Source: Streptomyces spinosisporus (GTDB taxonomy: Bacteria; Actinomycetota; Actinomycetes; Streptomycetales; Streptomycetaceae). From it: a stretch of 64,000 nucleotides of DNA. This document shows, piece by piece, positions 51,353 through 61,659 of this stretch. The notes under the pieces were generated by a model, which saw only the letters and a list, made by a program, of their open reading frames with translations, did no database searches and was not told where the DNA came from. The stretch is taken from NCBI RefSeq assembly GCF_022698145.1, contig NZ_JALDAX010000009.1, positions 1 to 64,000 of the forward strand. Direction: 5' to 3'. The position numbers and the translations under genes were made by a program. Every line of letters starts with the position of its first letter. The stretch's first letter is position 1.

Positions 51353-52783
51353 GTGAGCGAACCAGCACGTGCCCATGCCCGGCAGCAAGACACGTCCGAC
51401 TCGTCGGGGTCTTCGGGCACGACCGCGGCGCCGCCCGCGGTCGCGTCCTTCGCGGAGCTGGGGCTGCCGCCCGCGATCCTGCGCGTCCTCGACGAGCACG
51501 GTGTGACGGTGCCCTTCCCCGTCCAGGCGGCGGCGCTGCCCAACGCGCTCGCGGGACGAGACGTCCTGGGCCGGGGCCGTACGGGATCGGGCAAGACGCT
51601 CGCCTTCGGCCTGGGGATGCTCGCCCGTACGGCCGGTCGGCGCGCACAGCCCAAGGAGCCGCTGGCGCTCGTTCTGGTGCCCACCCGGGAGCTCGCGCAA
51701 CAGGTCGGTGAGGCGCTCACGCCGTACGCCGAGGCGCTGCGGCTGCGGCTCGCGACCGTGGTGGGCGGGGTGTCCATCGGACGGCAGGCGGCCGCGCTGC
51801 GGGACGGCGCCGAGATCGTCGTCGCCACGCCCGGACGGCTGCACGACCTCGTCGACCGCAAGGGCTGCAGGCTGGGGAGGGTGCGCATCACGGTTCTGGA
51901 CGAGGCCGACCAGATGTGTGACATGGGCTTTCTGCCGCAGGTCACCGAGATCCTGGACCAGGTGCGTCCCGAGGGGCAGCGGATGCTGTTCTCCGCCACC
52001 CTCGACCGCGACGTCGACCAGCTGGTGCGGCGCTATCTGCGCGACCCCGCCGTGCACTCCGTGGACCCCTCGTCCAGTGCCGTTCCGGCGATCGAGCACC
52101 ACGTCCTCGTCGTGCACGGCCCGGACCGGTACGCCGTGACCACCGAGATCGCCGCCCGCGACGGCCGCGTCCTGCTGTTCCTGGACACCAAGCACGCCGT
52201 CGACCAGCTCACCCGGCATCTGCGGGCCAATGGCGTGGCCGCCGCCGCCCTGCACAGCGGCAAGGCCCAGCCGCAGCGCACACGGACCCTGGCCCAGTTC
52301 AGGAACGGGCAGGTCACCGCGCTGGTGGCCACGAACGTCGCCGCACGCGGCCTGCACATCGACGACCTCGACCTCGTGGTCAACGTCGATCCGGCCACCG
52401 ACCCGAAGGACTACCTGCACCGCGCCGGCCGCACGGCCCGGGCCGGCCGCTCCGGCACCGTCGTGACCCTCGTCCTCTCAGGACAGCGCCGGGAGACGAG
52501 CCAGGTCATGGCGGACGCCGGTGTCGCCCCCAAGGTCACCAAAGTGCGTTCCGGCGAGGCGGAGTTGAGCCGGATCCCCGGCGCCAGAGCCCCCTCCGGG
52601 CAGCCGCTCGACGGCGGTCCTGCCGCACCGCGCACCAAGAACCACAACGCCCCGTTCCGCGGTCTGGGCAGCAGCAAGGACGGTACGAAGGGCGCATCCG
52701 GCGGCAGGTCGTCCCGTAAGAGCAGCGAGGCCCGCAAGCTCGCGGAGGCCCGCAGGGCGGCCCGGGTACGACGCGGCGGCTGA
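51353..52783 (+). CDS. DEAD-box ATP-dependent RNA helicase
   Basis: This 476-aa protein has a Ser/Ala-rich N-terminus, a Q-motif region (SFAELGLPPAILRVLDEHG), motif I (GRTGSGKT), Ia (PTRELAQQ), II (VLDEADQM, DEAD), III (FSATL), V (TNVAARGLHIDDLDLVVN) and VI (HRAGRTARAGRSGTV). A basic C-terminal tail (about 395-476) probably binds RNA. It unwinds RNA in ribosome assembly or mRNA turnover, often under cold stress. GTG 51353 follows a strong but hairpin-buried ribosome site. Confidence 0.93.
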   Translation: MSEPARAHARQQDTSDSSGSSGTTAAPPAVASFAELGLPPAILRVLDEHGVTVPFPVQAAALPNALAGRDVLGRGRTGSGKTLAFGLGMLARTAGRRAQPKEPLALVLVPTRELAQQVGEALTPYAEALRLRLATVVGGVSIGRQAAALRDGAEIVVATPGRLHDLVDRKGCRLGRVRITVLDEADQMCDMGFLPQVTEILDQVRPEGQRMLFSATLDRDVDQLVRRYLRDPAVHSVDPSSSAVPAIEHHVLVVHGPDRYAVTTEIAARDGRVLLFLDTKHAVDQLTRHLRANGVAAAALHSGKAQPQRTRTLAQFRNGQVTALVATNVAARGLHIDDLDLVVNVDPATDPKDYLHRAGRTARAGRSGTVVTLVLSGQRRETSQVMADAGVAPKVTKVRSGEAELSRIPGARAPSGQPLDGGPAAPRTKNHNAPFRGLGSSKDGTKGASGGRSSRKSSEARKLAEARRAARVRRGG

Positions 52784-52824
52784 CCGGACTGCCCCGCGCG
52801 GCCTTCGTCCATGCCGCCGTGCGT

Positions 52825-54045
52825 CTATGCCGCCGTGGGCGGCTGCGGGGAGCGGAGTACGAGCAGGGTGATCTCGCTGGGGGCGAAGACGCGGAACGGC
52901 GGGCCCCAGAAGCCGGTGCCGCGGCTGGTGTAGAGCAGGGTGCGGGTGCCGTGGTGGCTGAGGCCCGCGAGGGCGGGCTGGTCGATGCGGACCAGGAAAT
53001 GGAAGGGCCAGATCTGGCCGCCGTGGGTGTGGCCGGAGAGCTGGAGGTCGACGCCGTGGGCCGCCGCCCGGTCGACGAACTTGGGCTGATGCGCCAGGAG
53101 CAGGACGGGCAGATCGGGGTCGGCGCCGTCCAGCGCTCCTGCCAGATGGGCGCGGTGGCCCTCCAGGCCGGAGGACTCGGCGGTGACGTCGTCCACCCCG
53201 GCCACCACGAGGGTGTCGCCGCCGCGTTCGAGCAGCAGGTGGCTGTTGCGCAGCGGCTGCCAGCCCAGCTCGTCCATCAGGTCGACCCAGCCCTGCGCCT
53301 CGCTGTAGTACTCGTGGTTGCCGGTGACGTACACCCGGGCCCGGGTGGCCCGTACCGTACCGAGCGGGGCGGCCTGGGCGCGGCGGCGTTCGGCCGTGCC
53401 GTCCGCGATGTCGCCGGTGTGGCAGACGAGGTCCGCTTCGAGGGTGTCGACCGTCTCGCACACCCGCGCCGACCAGCGGGCGCGATCGAGCGGGCCGTAG
53501 TGGGTGTCGGTGATCAGGGCGACGCGGGTGCCGTCCAACCCGGCACCGAGCCGCGGGAGTTGCACGTCGAGCCGACGCACGCGCGGCACGCGACGGGCCT
53601 CGGCGTACCCCCAGGCGAGCAGCGCCGCACTCACGCCGAGGACGGCCCAGGCGACGATCCGGGCCCGGTCCTGGCCGTGGCCGACGCCCGCCACGGTCAG
53701 GGCGAGCCGCAGGACGACGCCGAGCAGAACGGACCACGTGAACAGGACCCAACTGCTGCCCAGCAGGGTGTCACCGATGATCGCCGCCCAGTCCTGCTGC
53801 CGACGGCCGTGGCCGCGGGCCATGGCGAGCGGCATTCCGACGAGGCCGAGGACGAACAGGGCGGTGCCGACCAGCGTGACGGGCAGCGGCCAGTGCTGGC
53901 CGCCGTAGAGGAGCACCCAGCAGGGCACGGCCCACAGCAGGACGGGGGCGATCATGGGGATGTAGCGCAGCAGGCGATGCAGTCGGCTTCGCCGCGGCGC
54001 CGGCGCCTCACCCTCCGCGGTCCGTGTGTCGCTGGTGTCGGTCAC
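52825..54045 (-). CDS. Membrane-anchored metallophosphoesterase
   Basis: This 406-aa protein has four hydrophobic N-terminal helices (about 20-145) and then a calcineurin-like phosphoesterase domain: VALITDTHYGPLDRA, CHTGDIADG, VTGNHEYYSEAQG, LLLAHQPKFVDRA and LSGHTHGGQIWPFH, all metal-binding motifs present. It resembles YkuE/YaeI-type enzymes, some of which cleave UDP-diacylglucosamine or nucleotides. GTG 54045 was chosen because GGGAGGGG sits just upstream; the frame from 54081 is longer but lacks such a site. Confidence 0.87.
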   Translation of the reverse strand: MTDTSDTRTAEGEAPAPRRSRLHRLLRYIPMIAPVLLWAVPCWVLLYGGQHWPLPVTLVGTALFVLGLVGMPLAMARGHGRRQQDWAAIIGDTLLGSSWVLFTWSVLLGVVLRLALTVAGVGHGQDRARIVAWAVLGVSAALLAWGYAEARRVPRVRRLDVQLPRLGAGLDGTRVALITDTHYGPLDRARWSARVCETVDTLEADLVCHTGDIADGTAERRRAQAAPLGTVRATRARVYVTGNHEYYSEAQGWVDLMDELGWQPLRNSHLLLERGGDTLVVAGVDDVTAESSGLEGHRAHLAGALDGADPDLPVLLLAHQPKFVDRAAAHGVDLQLSGHTHGGQIWPFHFLVRIDQPALAGLSHHGTRTLLYTSRGTGFWGPPFRVFAPSEITLLVLRSPQPPTAA

Positions 54046-54187
54046 GCTTCCCCTCCCTGACCGGGCTGCCGTCTCGCGCACTGTATCCGGTGGGCGACGG
54101 GGCGGCGGGACCGGCGTTCCCGGTCAGGGGCCTGCCTTTCGAGGCACCCGAAGTGCAACGGAGCCTCCGGGCGCCCCACTTGAGGCT

Positions 54188-55711
<1,524 letters not shown>

Positions 55712-55878
55712 GTGGTCAGCCTCCTCATCGATGCCACCCGCCGTTGGGCAGCTTCCGTCCGGAGGGTAGGGAGGGGGAGGTTGCAACTACGTTGCCGTGG
55801 GGGAAGGGCGGAAGGGCGGAAGGGCAACTGGGGCGGGGACGCCGACGCCCGGAGGGTGCGCCAGGTCTGCAGGTCCCG

Positions 55879-57210
55879 CTACGCCGGTGTGGCTCCCCGG
55901 CGTCCCGTGACGCCCGGCCAGTCGGGCGGTGCCGTCAACTCGCCCTCCAGGGCGGCCAGCCGGGACCGGACCGACGCGGTCGGCCGGACCGTGGCGAGCG
56001 CCCGCCATACGTCGAGGTCGTCCTCGCCCCACGGCGCGTGCGCCCAGTCGGCCAGCAGATCGGGGTCGCGACGACTGATCAGCGCCGTACGAAGGCCGTC
56101 GGCCAGGAGATGCCTGAGCCGTACGACCGCCGGGGCCTGCGAACCCGGCAGCAGTGGTCCCGCGTACGCCGACGCCGCCGCCGTGACCGCCCCGGTCTCC
56201 AGCCGTCGTTCCACGACAGCGACATCGCTCTCGACGGGTGCCGTCAGCCGATAGGGGCGCGACGCCAGCAGTCCCGGGCCCAAAGCCCTGCGCAGCCGCG
56301 CCAGTTCGGCCCGCAGGGTCACCGGCGTCACCGACTCGTCCTCGTAGAGCGCGCACAGCAACTCGTCGCCGGTCAGCCCCTCCGGGTGCCGGGCCAGCAG
56401 CACCAGGATCTCGCTGTGCCGCCGGCTGAGCCTGATCCTGCGCCCGCCGATCAGCAGTTGCGCCTCGTCCCGGCCCAGCGCCGTCAGCTCGGGGGTGTCG
56501 GCGGCGGGCTGCTCCGGTGCGAGCAACGCCAGCTGGGACTCGGCGGCCCGGGCGACCGCCTGCACGAAGCCCAGGCTGTGCGGATGCGCGAGCCCGTTCC
56601 CGCCGGTGATGTCCACCGCCCCGAGCACCCGCCCGGTGCGCGGATCGTGCACCGGAGCCGCCGCGCACGTCCACGGCTGCACGCGCCGTATGAAGTGCTC
56701 GGCCGCGAACACCTGCACGGGCCTGTCGACGGCGACCGCCGTCCCCGGCGCATTGGTCCCCATCGCCGACTCCGCCCACCGCGCACCCGGCACGAAGTTC
56801 ATCCGCCCCGCGTTCCGCCGGGTCGTGGGATGGCCCTCGACCCACAGCAGCCTGCCGTGCGCGTCGCACACCGCGAGCAGATGCTCCCCGTCGGCCGCGA
56901 ACGTCCCCATGAGCTCACGGAACAGCGGCATCACCCGCGCCAACGGGTGCTCGGCCCGGTAACTGCCCAGGTCACCGTCGACGAGCTCCACACTCGCCGT
57001 GCCGTCCGGCCCCACGCCGGCCCGCGCCGAGCGCCGCCACGACTCGGCCACCACCGAGCGCACCGGACGCGTCACCGTGCCCGCCTCGGTGAACGTCTCG
57101 TGCGCGCGGCGCAGCATCCGCGCGTGTTCGGTGGGGTCGGCCCCCGGCTCCAGGGCCACCCACGGATCGGTCAAGTCGGCCTCCCGGCAAGGCAGTGCGG
57201 CTGGTGACAT
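55879..57210 (-). CDS. GAF-domain transcriptional regulator (AcoR-like, non-sigma54 C-terminus)
   Basis: This 443-aa protein has an N-terminal region like AcoR activators (VVAESWRRSARAGVGPDG), a GAF domain (about 75-230; LLAVCDAHGRLLWVEGHPTT, WAESAMGTNAPGTAVA) and, in place of an AAA+ domain, a winged-helix region (RIRLSRRHSEILVLLARHPEG to ALGPGLLASRPYRL). It probably activates the aldehyde dehydrogenase gene 167 bp downstream. ATG 57210 has GGAG 5 nt upstream. Confidence 0.85.
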   Translation of the reverse strand: MSPAALPCREADLTDPWVALEPGADPTEHARMLRRAHETFTEAGTVTRPVRSVVAESWRRSARAGVGPDGTASVELVDGDLGSYRAEHPLARVMPLFRELMGTFAADGEHLLAVCDAHGRLLWVEGHPTTRRNAGRMNFVPGARWAESAMGTNAPGTAVAVDRPVQVFAAEHFIRRVQPWTCAAAPVHDPRTGRVLGAVDITGGNGLAHPHSLGFVQAVARAAESQLALLAPEQPAADTPELTALGRDEAQLLIGGRRIRLSRRHSEILVLLARHPEGLTGDELLCALYEDESVTPVTLRAELARLRRALGPGLLASRPYRLTAPVESDVAVVERRLETGAVTAAASAYAGPLLPGSQAPAVVRLRHLLADGLRTALISRRDPDLLADWAHAPWGEDDLDVWRALATVRPTASVRSRLAALEGELTAPPDWPGVTGRRGATPA

Positions 57211-57326
57211 GGTCACTCCGGGTACGCGCTCGGACAACCGTTTCGACCCGGGTCACCCGAAGGACGGAGCTGCCGCCGGGGCCGGTGGCAGCCGTCCGGC
57301 CGGGTCGGGCGAGGTTCCCGCCTGCG

Positions 57327-57926
57327 TCAGGCGAGGTTGACGAGTCTGATGTAGCGCGTCCAGTCCCAGAGGGGCCCGGGATCGGTGTGGTCGGCGCCCG
57401 GCACCTCGGAGTGCCCGATGATGTGCGCCCGGTCCTTCGGCAGGCCGTACTTGGTGCAGAGCGCCGCGGTGAGTCTGGCCGACTGTTCGTAGAGGGCGTC
57501 GGTGAAATAGGCGGGCTGGTCCACCCAGCCCTCGTGCTCGATGCCGATGCTGCGCGTGTTGTAGTCCCAGTTGCCCGCGTGCCAGGCGATGTCGCGTTCC
57601 CGCACGCACTGGGCGACATGCCCGTCGACTGAACGCACCAGGTAGTGGATCGACACCTGCTTGGCGGGGTTCTGGAAAATGGACAGGGCGTCGGCGTACG
57701 TCTCCTGCGTGACGTGGATGACCACGTAGTCGATGGGATAGGTCGTGGGGCGGTTCGACGAGGTGTAGTTGGACGTACTGGCCGGCTGCCATTCGGCACC
57801 GGGGTAGTCGACGGCCTGGGCCTGGGCTCCGGCCCGCGTGTCGGGAAGTAAGGCGTACGGCACGGTGGCGAGGGCGGCGCCCTTCAGAAACCGCCGCCTG
57901 CTGGTAGTCGATCTTGCCCGCTCCAT
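57327..57926 (-). CDS. Tat-exported N-acetylmuramoyl-L-alanine amidase
   Basis: This 199-aa protein has a twin-arginine signal (SRRRFLKGAALATVPYALL) and an Amidase_2/PGRP domain with zinc-ligand regions YVVIHVTQ, GIEHEG and the C-terminal HTDPGPLWDW, plus IIGHSEVPGA. It should cleave the lactyl-peptide bond of peptidoglycan outside the membrane, after folding in the cytoplasm. ATG 57926 puts the Tat motif near the N-terminus. A longer frame from 58082 would read the upstream minisatellite as Ser/Pro/Thr repeats and is unlikely. Confidence 0.88.
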   Translation of the reverse strand: MERARSTTSRRRFLKGAALATVPYALLPDTRAGAQAQAVDYPGAEWQPASTSNYTSSNRPTTYPIDYVVIHVTQETYADALSIFQNPAKQVSIHYLVRSVDGHVAQCVRERDIAWHAGNWDYNTRSIGIEHEGWVDQPAYFTDALYEQSARLTAALCTKYGLPKDRAHIIGHSEVPGADHTDPGPLWDWTRYIRLVNLA

Positions 57927-57940
57927 GAGGCTGTGCCTTT

Positions 57941-58053
57941 CGGTGGGGGAGGTGACTCCGTCGGTGGGGGAGGTGAATCGTTCGGTGGGGGAGGTGAATC
58001 GATCGGTGGGGGGAGGTGAATCGTGCGGTGGGGGAGGTGAATCGTTCGGTGGG
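57941..58053. repeat. 21-bp minisatellite, five units plus a partial one
   Basis: Units begin CGGTGGGGGAGGTGAATCG with small changes; the fourth is 22 bp through an extra G. The plus strand is G-rich with runs of 5-6 G. It lies 15-127 bp before the amidase start, on the template side of its mRNA leader. The next 120 bp (58054-58176) hold looser CGCAGGTGTGGC-like repeats up to the formamidase stop. Confidence 0.9.
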
Positions 58054-58176
58054 CTGCGGCTCTGCCGCCGCAGGTGCTGCACTGTCGCCGCAGGTGTGGC
58101 TCTGCTCCGTGGGTGTGACGCCGTGTCGCAGATGCGACGCCGTGCCGCAGGTGTGGCACAGCTGTGCAGGTGCGGC

Positions 58177-59190
58177 TCAGCCCCGCAAAGTTGCCGCCAT
58201 CTCGCGCAGCTGCGCGTGCATCCCGCGGTGAGTCTCGCGCGCGGGCAGCCACTGTTTGCGGATCTTGGCCACGCAGGTGTAGTTGGTGTCGCAGACGTTG
58301 GCCAACGGCGACTCGACCGCCTGGGTCGCGAACTGGTACGCGTCCAGTTCGCTGAACCCGTAGTCGCGCACCAACCACTGCACCAGGTCCAGCTGGGAGA
58401 TCCGGAACGCGTCCTCCAGCGGTCGTGCCGATCCCGTCGAGACGATGTGCGTGTCCGACTCGATGCGCGGCCACGGTGTCGCGACGCCCTTGAGCAGCTC
58501 GACGATCACCACGGTGTTCATCGCGCACTCGACGGCGACCCCACAGGTCTCGCCTTCGCCCTGCCGCGCGTGCCCGTCGCCGAGACTGAGCAGGGCGCCC
58601 TCCACGTTCACCCCGAGGTAGCAGGTGACGCCGGCCCGCATCTCGGGCGTGTCCATGTTCCCGCCGTGCGCGTCGGGCACCAGCGCCGAGCGGACCTCCA
58701 GATTGGCCGGGGCCACACCCACAGTGCCGTGCATCGGGTCCATGGGCAGCTCGGCCTCGATGTCGCTGTCGTGCGCCCGGAACATGGCGGTGCGCCGCGC
58801 CCGGTCCAGCTGCCAGATCCACACGGTCTCCGGCAGCGGCGGCTGAAGGGTGGCCGTGGTGTGCGTGGAGGTGAGCGCCCCGAACAGAGGGACCGTCGTC
58901 GACGCGGCCCAGTCGCGGGCCGGTTCGATCGAGACGAAGTGCACGGCCACCGTGTCGCCCGGCTCGGCGCCCTCGACGTGGAACGGGCCGGTCTGCGGAT
59001 TGAGGAAGGGGAACTCGCACACCTCGGACACCAGGTCCTTCTCGGACCGCACCCGCCCGGCGAAGCAGTCCTCCGTGTACAGGTCGAGGACCGTGCCGGG
59101 CGCGATCCGCGCCACGGGCGGTGCGCCGCCGAACGTCCAGGCGTACTCGCCCGGTTCGGGCCGGACGGTCAGGATGCGGGGGTCGCTCAT
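58177..59190 (-). CDS. Acetamidase/formamidase family protein
   Basis: This 337-aa protein has FHVEGAEPGDTVAVHF, the substrate-site region GNMDTPEMRAGVTCYLGVN and LSLGDGHARQGEGETCGVAVEC, all diagnostic of the FmdA/AmdA family, which hydrolyses formamide or acetamide to ammonia plus acid. ATG 59190 overlaps the stop of the permease gene (ATGA), so uptake and hydrolysis are coupled. The permease implies a nitrogen-source role. Confidence 0.9.
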   Translation of the reverse strand: MSDPRILTVRPEPGEYAWTFGGAPPVARIAPGTVLDLYTEDCFAGRVRSEKDLVSEVCEFPFLNPQTGPFHVEGAEPGDTVAVHFVSIEPARDWAASTTVPLFGALTSTHTTATLQPPLPETVWIWQLDRARRTAMFRAHDSDIEAELPMDPMHGTVGVAPANLEVRSALVPDAHGGNMDTPEMRAGVTCYLGVNVEGALLSLGDGHARQGEGETCGVAVECAMNTVVIVELLKGVATPWPRIESDTHIVSTGSARPLEDAFRISQLDLVQWLVRDYGFSELDAYQFATQAVESPLANVCDTNYTCVAKIRKQWLPARETHRGMHAQLREMAATLRG

Positions 59191-60671
59191 GCTTGCGCTG
59201 CTCCGTTCTGCGATGGACTGGCGGGGGAGGGGTCGTCCAGATGGACACGGGCGGTCTCGGCTATGCGCTCCGGGTGGCGCCGCATGAGCACGAGCAGCAC
59301 CACGACTCCGGCGGCCAACCACACGCCGACGATGGGACCGGCGTAGGAGACGGGAGCGGTCAGCTCGGTGACGAAGTCGAAGACGGGCAGTCCTGCGGCG
59401 GTCAGCAGCGCGGGCACGAACGCGACGATGCCGAGCAGGGGCAGCAGCAGATGACGTAGGGGACGGAACAACTCCCGTCTGCGGCGCAGGAAATACCCGG
59501 CGCAGGCGACGTTCACCACGATGTAGACGCCGATCACCACCGTGACGATCACCGTGGCCAGGAGCAGGAAGGCGGTCACCGGGTCGTAGCCAAGGCCCAG
59601 ACCCAGCACGGCACCGACCGCCACGACGGTCTGCACGACGATCCCCGTGACTGGGGAGCGGTACTTCGGATGGAGCACGGCGAAGTAGCGCGGCAGGACC
59701 CGGATGCGGGCCAGGGCGAAGGCAGTGCGCGTGGAGACATTGGCGCACGCGTTGGCGTTGGCGATCGTCGAGTTGACCACGGCCAGGAACACCAGCACCC
59801 AGAACAGTCCGAACGACGCCCTGGCCACGCCCTCCCAGGAGGCTGCTCCGGAGGCCCCGAACTTTGCGAACCGGTCCGGCCCGAAGTACACCGTCATGGC
59901 GTAGGTCGTCACCACATAGAAGAGGCCGATGCCAAGGGCGGCACCGAGGACCGCGCGGTGCATCGTCCGGCGCGGGTTGCGCGTCTCCTCGGCGAGCGGG
60001 GCCGCGGCCTCGAATCCCGCGAAGGCGAGCACCGTGTACACCGATCCGGCGAAGACGCCGCTGATCCCCTCGTATCCATCGGCCGTGTGCGAAGTGCCGA
60101 ACACCGTCAGGGTGTTGTCGCCGCCCGCCTTGGCGATGAGCCAGACGGCGAAGACGAGGAGGACGAGGACCTCGAAGATGCCGAGGACGGTGCCGAAGCG
60201 GGCCGAGGCGCGCACTCCGAAGTACCCCGCGGTCGCGATGATCGCGGCACCTGCCAGCGCCCAGGGCCACCACAGGTCCGCCGGATACGAGGACCATTCC
60301 TGATGCAGGGTGCCTGCCGTGGTGAAGCCGAGCTGCAGAAGCAGGAGCGGCGGCACCAGCGCCTCCACGAACACATAGCCCCAGCCGACCAGGAAGCCGA
60401 CGGTCGGATGCAGGCCCTGTGCCGCATACGTGGAGACCGAGCCCGCGGCCGGCAGTTCACGGGCCATTTCGGCCACGCACGACGCCGTGAACAGACAGGC
60501 CACCAGCGCGATCAGCACGGCGAGCGGCAGGCTTCCGCCGGCGAAGGCGGCGCCGGACGGAATGGACGCGGCGACCGCGGCGGCCGGTGCCATGGCCGTG
60601 ATGCTCTGGAACAGGACCTCGCGCAGCCCGATCGCGTCGCGCCTGAGACCTGCGACCTCGTCCCCCGACAT
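59187..60671 (-). CDS. APC-superfamily amino acid/amine permease
   Basis: This 494-aa protein has about 12-14 hydrophobic helices and the APC patches FQSITAMAPAAAVAASIPSG, FTASCVAEMARELPAAGSVS and AFAGFEAAAPLAEETRNPRR. The substrate is probably an amino acid, polyamine or amide, given its overlap with the formamidase gene. ATG 60671 has GAGGGGGG upstream. The C-terminus (about 470-494) is polar and cytoplasmic. Confidence 0.88.
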   Translation of the reverse strand: MSGDEVAGLRRDAIGLREVLFQSITAMAPAAAVAASIPSGAAFAGGSLPLAVLIALVACLFTASCVAEMARELPAAGSVSTYAAQGLHPTVGFLVGWGYVFVEALVPPLLLLQLGFTTAGTLHQEWSSYPADLWWPWALAGAAIIATAGYFGVRASARFGTVLGIFEVLVLLVFAVWLIAKAGGDNTLTVFGTSHTADGYEGISGVFAGSVYTVLAFAGFEAAAPLAEETRNPRRTMHRAVLGAALGIGLFYVVTTYAMTVYFGPDRFAKFGASGAASWEGVARASFGLFWVLVFLAVVNSTIANANACANVSTRTAFALARIRVLPRYFAVLHPKYRSPVTGIVVQTVVAVGAVLGLGLGYDPVTAFLLLATVIVTVVIGVYIVVNVACAGYFLRRRRELFRPLRHLLLPLLGIVAFVPALLTAAGLPVFDFVTELTAPVSYAGPIVGVWLAAGVVVLLVLMRRHPERIAETARVHLDDPSPASPSQNGAAQA

Positions 60672-60896
60672 GTGAACCCCCCTCAATTCACGCCGACTTG
60701 CCTGCCTCACCCGGCTCGACGGGTGCGTCTCGCGTGATTCACGGTACGGCGCTTGCGAGTTGGGCAGAAGGGCGCGGCGTGCTTCGGTGGACGACGGCGC
60801 ACATGTGGAAAACTCGGCCACCCGTACGGGTGAGGACCACAGGTGACCACGGGCGTCAGCTGAGCCCTGGACCGTGCTGCGTCGTGTCGGTGCGGA

Positions 60897-61445
60897 CTAC
60901 CGGACGCGTCGCAGGCTCGCCGAGAGATGGTGCTGCAGCGGCTGTCCGACGGCGCCGAGGTCGAAGACGAACGAGAGAGTGTCGTCGTCGGTCAGTGTGT
61001 AGCGGCGACGGGTGGCGTCCACCTGCTTGGCGGTGGGCGTGAGCGCCACTTCGTGGGTGGACAGGTCGATCGTGTCCCCGCTCGCACGGCCGACCGCGAT
61101 CTCGGCGATACCGGTGGGCTGGGTGATCAGGGCTTCCACCCGGCCGTCGGGCTGGATCCGCCACCAGCCGCTCTCGCGGGCCGCCGGGCGCAGCGGCGCG
61201 TCGTCGGCACCCGCGTCGACCAGCCAGGCCCGGGCCTCGTAGCGAAGGAAGGGCCGTCCGTCATGGCTGAAGGTGACCTCCTGCCCGTACACGAAGTCCG
61301 CGTCGAGCGTCGGATACCCGCCCTGACCCCGCCCTCGCCAGGTGCCCAGCAGACCGAGCACAGGAGTGAGCAGTGCGTGCGGTGTGGGTGTCGCGTCGGG
61401 ACGGCGGCTGTCGGGGTACGGGTGTTCCGGGGCGGGGTCGATCAC
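60897..61445 (-). CDS. Nitrobindin-like heme-binding protein (FABP-like)
   Basis: This 182-aa beta-barrel protein has the signature GTWRGRGQGGYPTLDADFVY and VTFSHDGRPFLRYEARAW, with a late His pair in LQHHLSASLRRVR for heme. Nitrobindins isomerise peroxynitrite to nitrate and bind NO. GTG 61445 has GAGGAG 6 nt upstream. It stands alone between the permease and ROK genes on the same strand. Confidence 0.88.
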   Translation of the reverse strand: MIDPAPEHPYPDSRRPDATPTPHALLTPVLGLLGTWRGRGQGGYPTLDADFVYGQEVTFSHDGRPFLRYEARAWLVDAGADDAPLRPAARESGWWRIQPDGRVEALITQPTGIAEIAVGRASGDTIDLSTHEVALTPTAKQVDATRRRYTLTDDDTLSFVFDLGAVGQPLQHHLSASLRRVR

Positions 61446-61659
61446 GGTCGAGCTCCTCTGGTGTACGGGAGTTGACCCGGACGCGGATGCTCGGGTCCTG
61501 CCAGTGCCAATGCCAGTGCCGGCGTCGGCGCTGATGCCGGGCGTAAGCCTAGGGCGCCCCATGGCACTGGCGCGGAAGGCGTCGCGCGGCGCCGGCTCCT
61601 GCAGCAACCCGACCGGTTGCCCGCCCCCTAGCCCGCCCGTCCGGCACGGGACGCCACGA

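Noticed and set aside
57941..58053. Possible CRISPR array
   Set aside because: Units of 21-22 bp follow each other directly without unique spacers, so this is a minisatellite.
57327..58082. N-terminally extended amidase reading through the minisatellite
   Set aside because: The extension is Ser/Pro/Thr repeat sequence that would bury the Tat signal; ATG 57926 gives a proper signal peptide.
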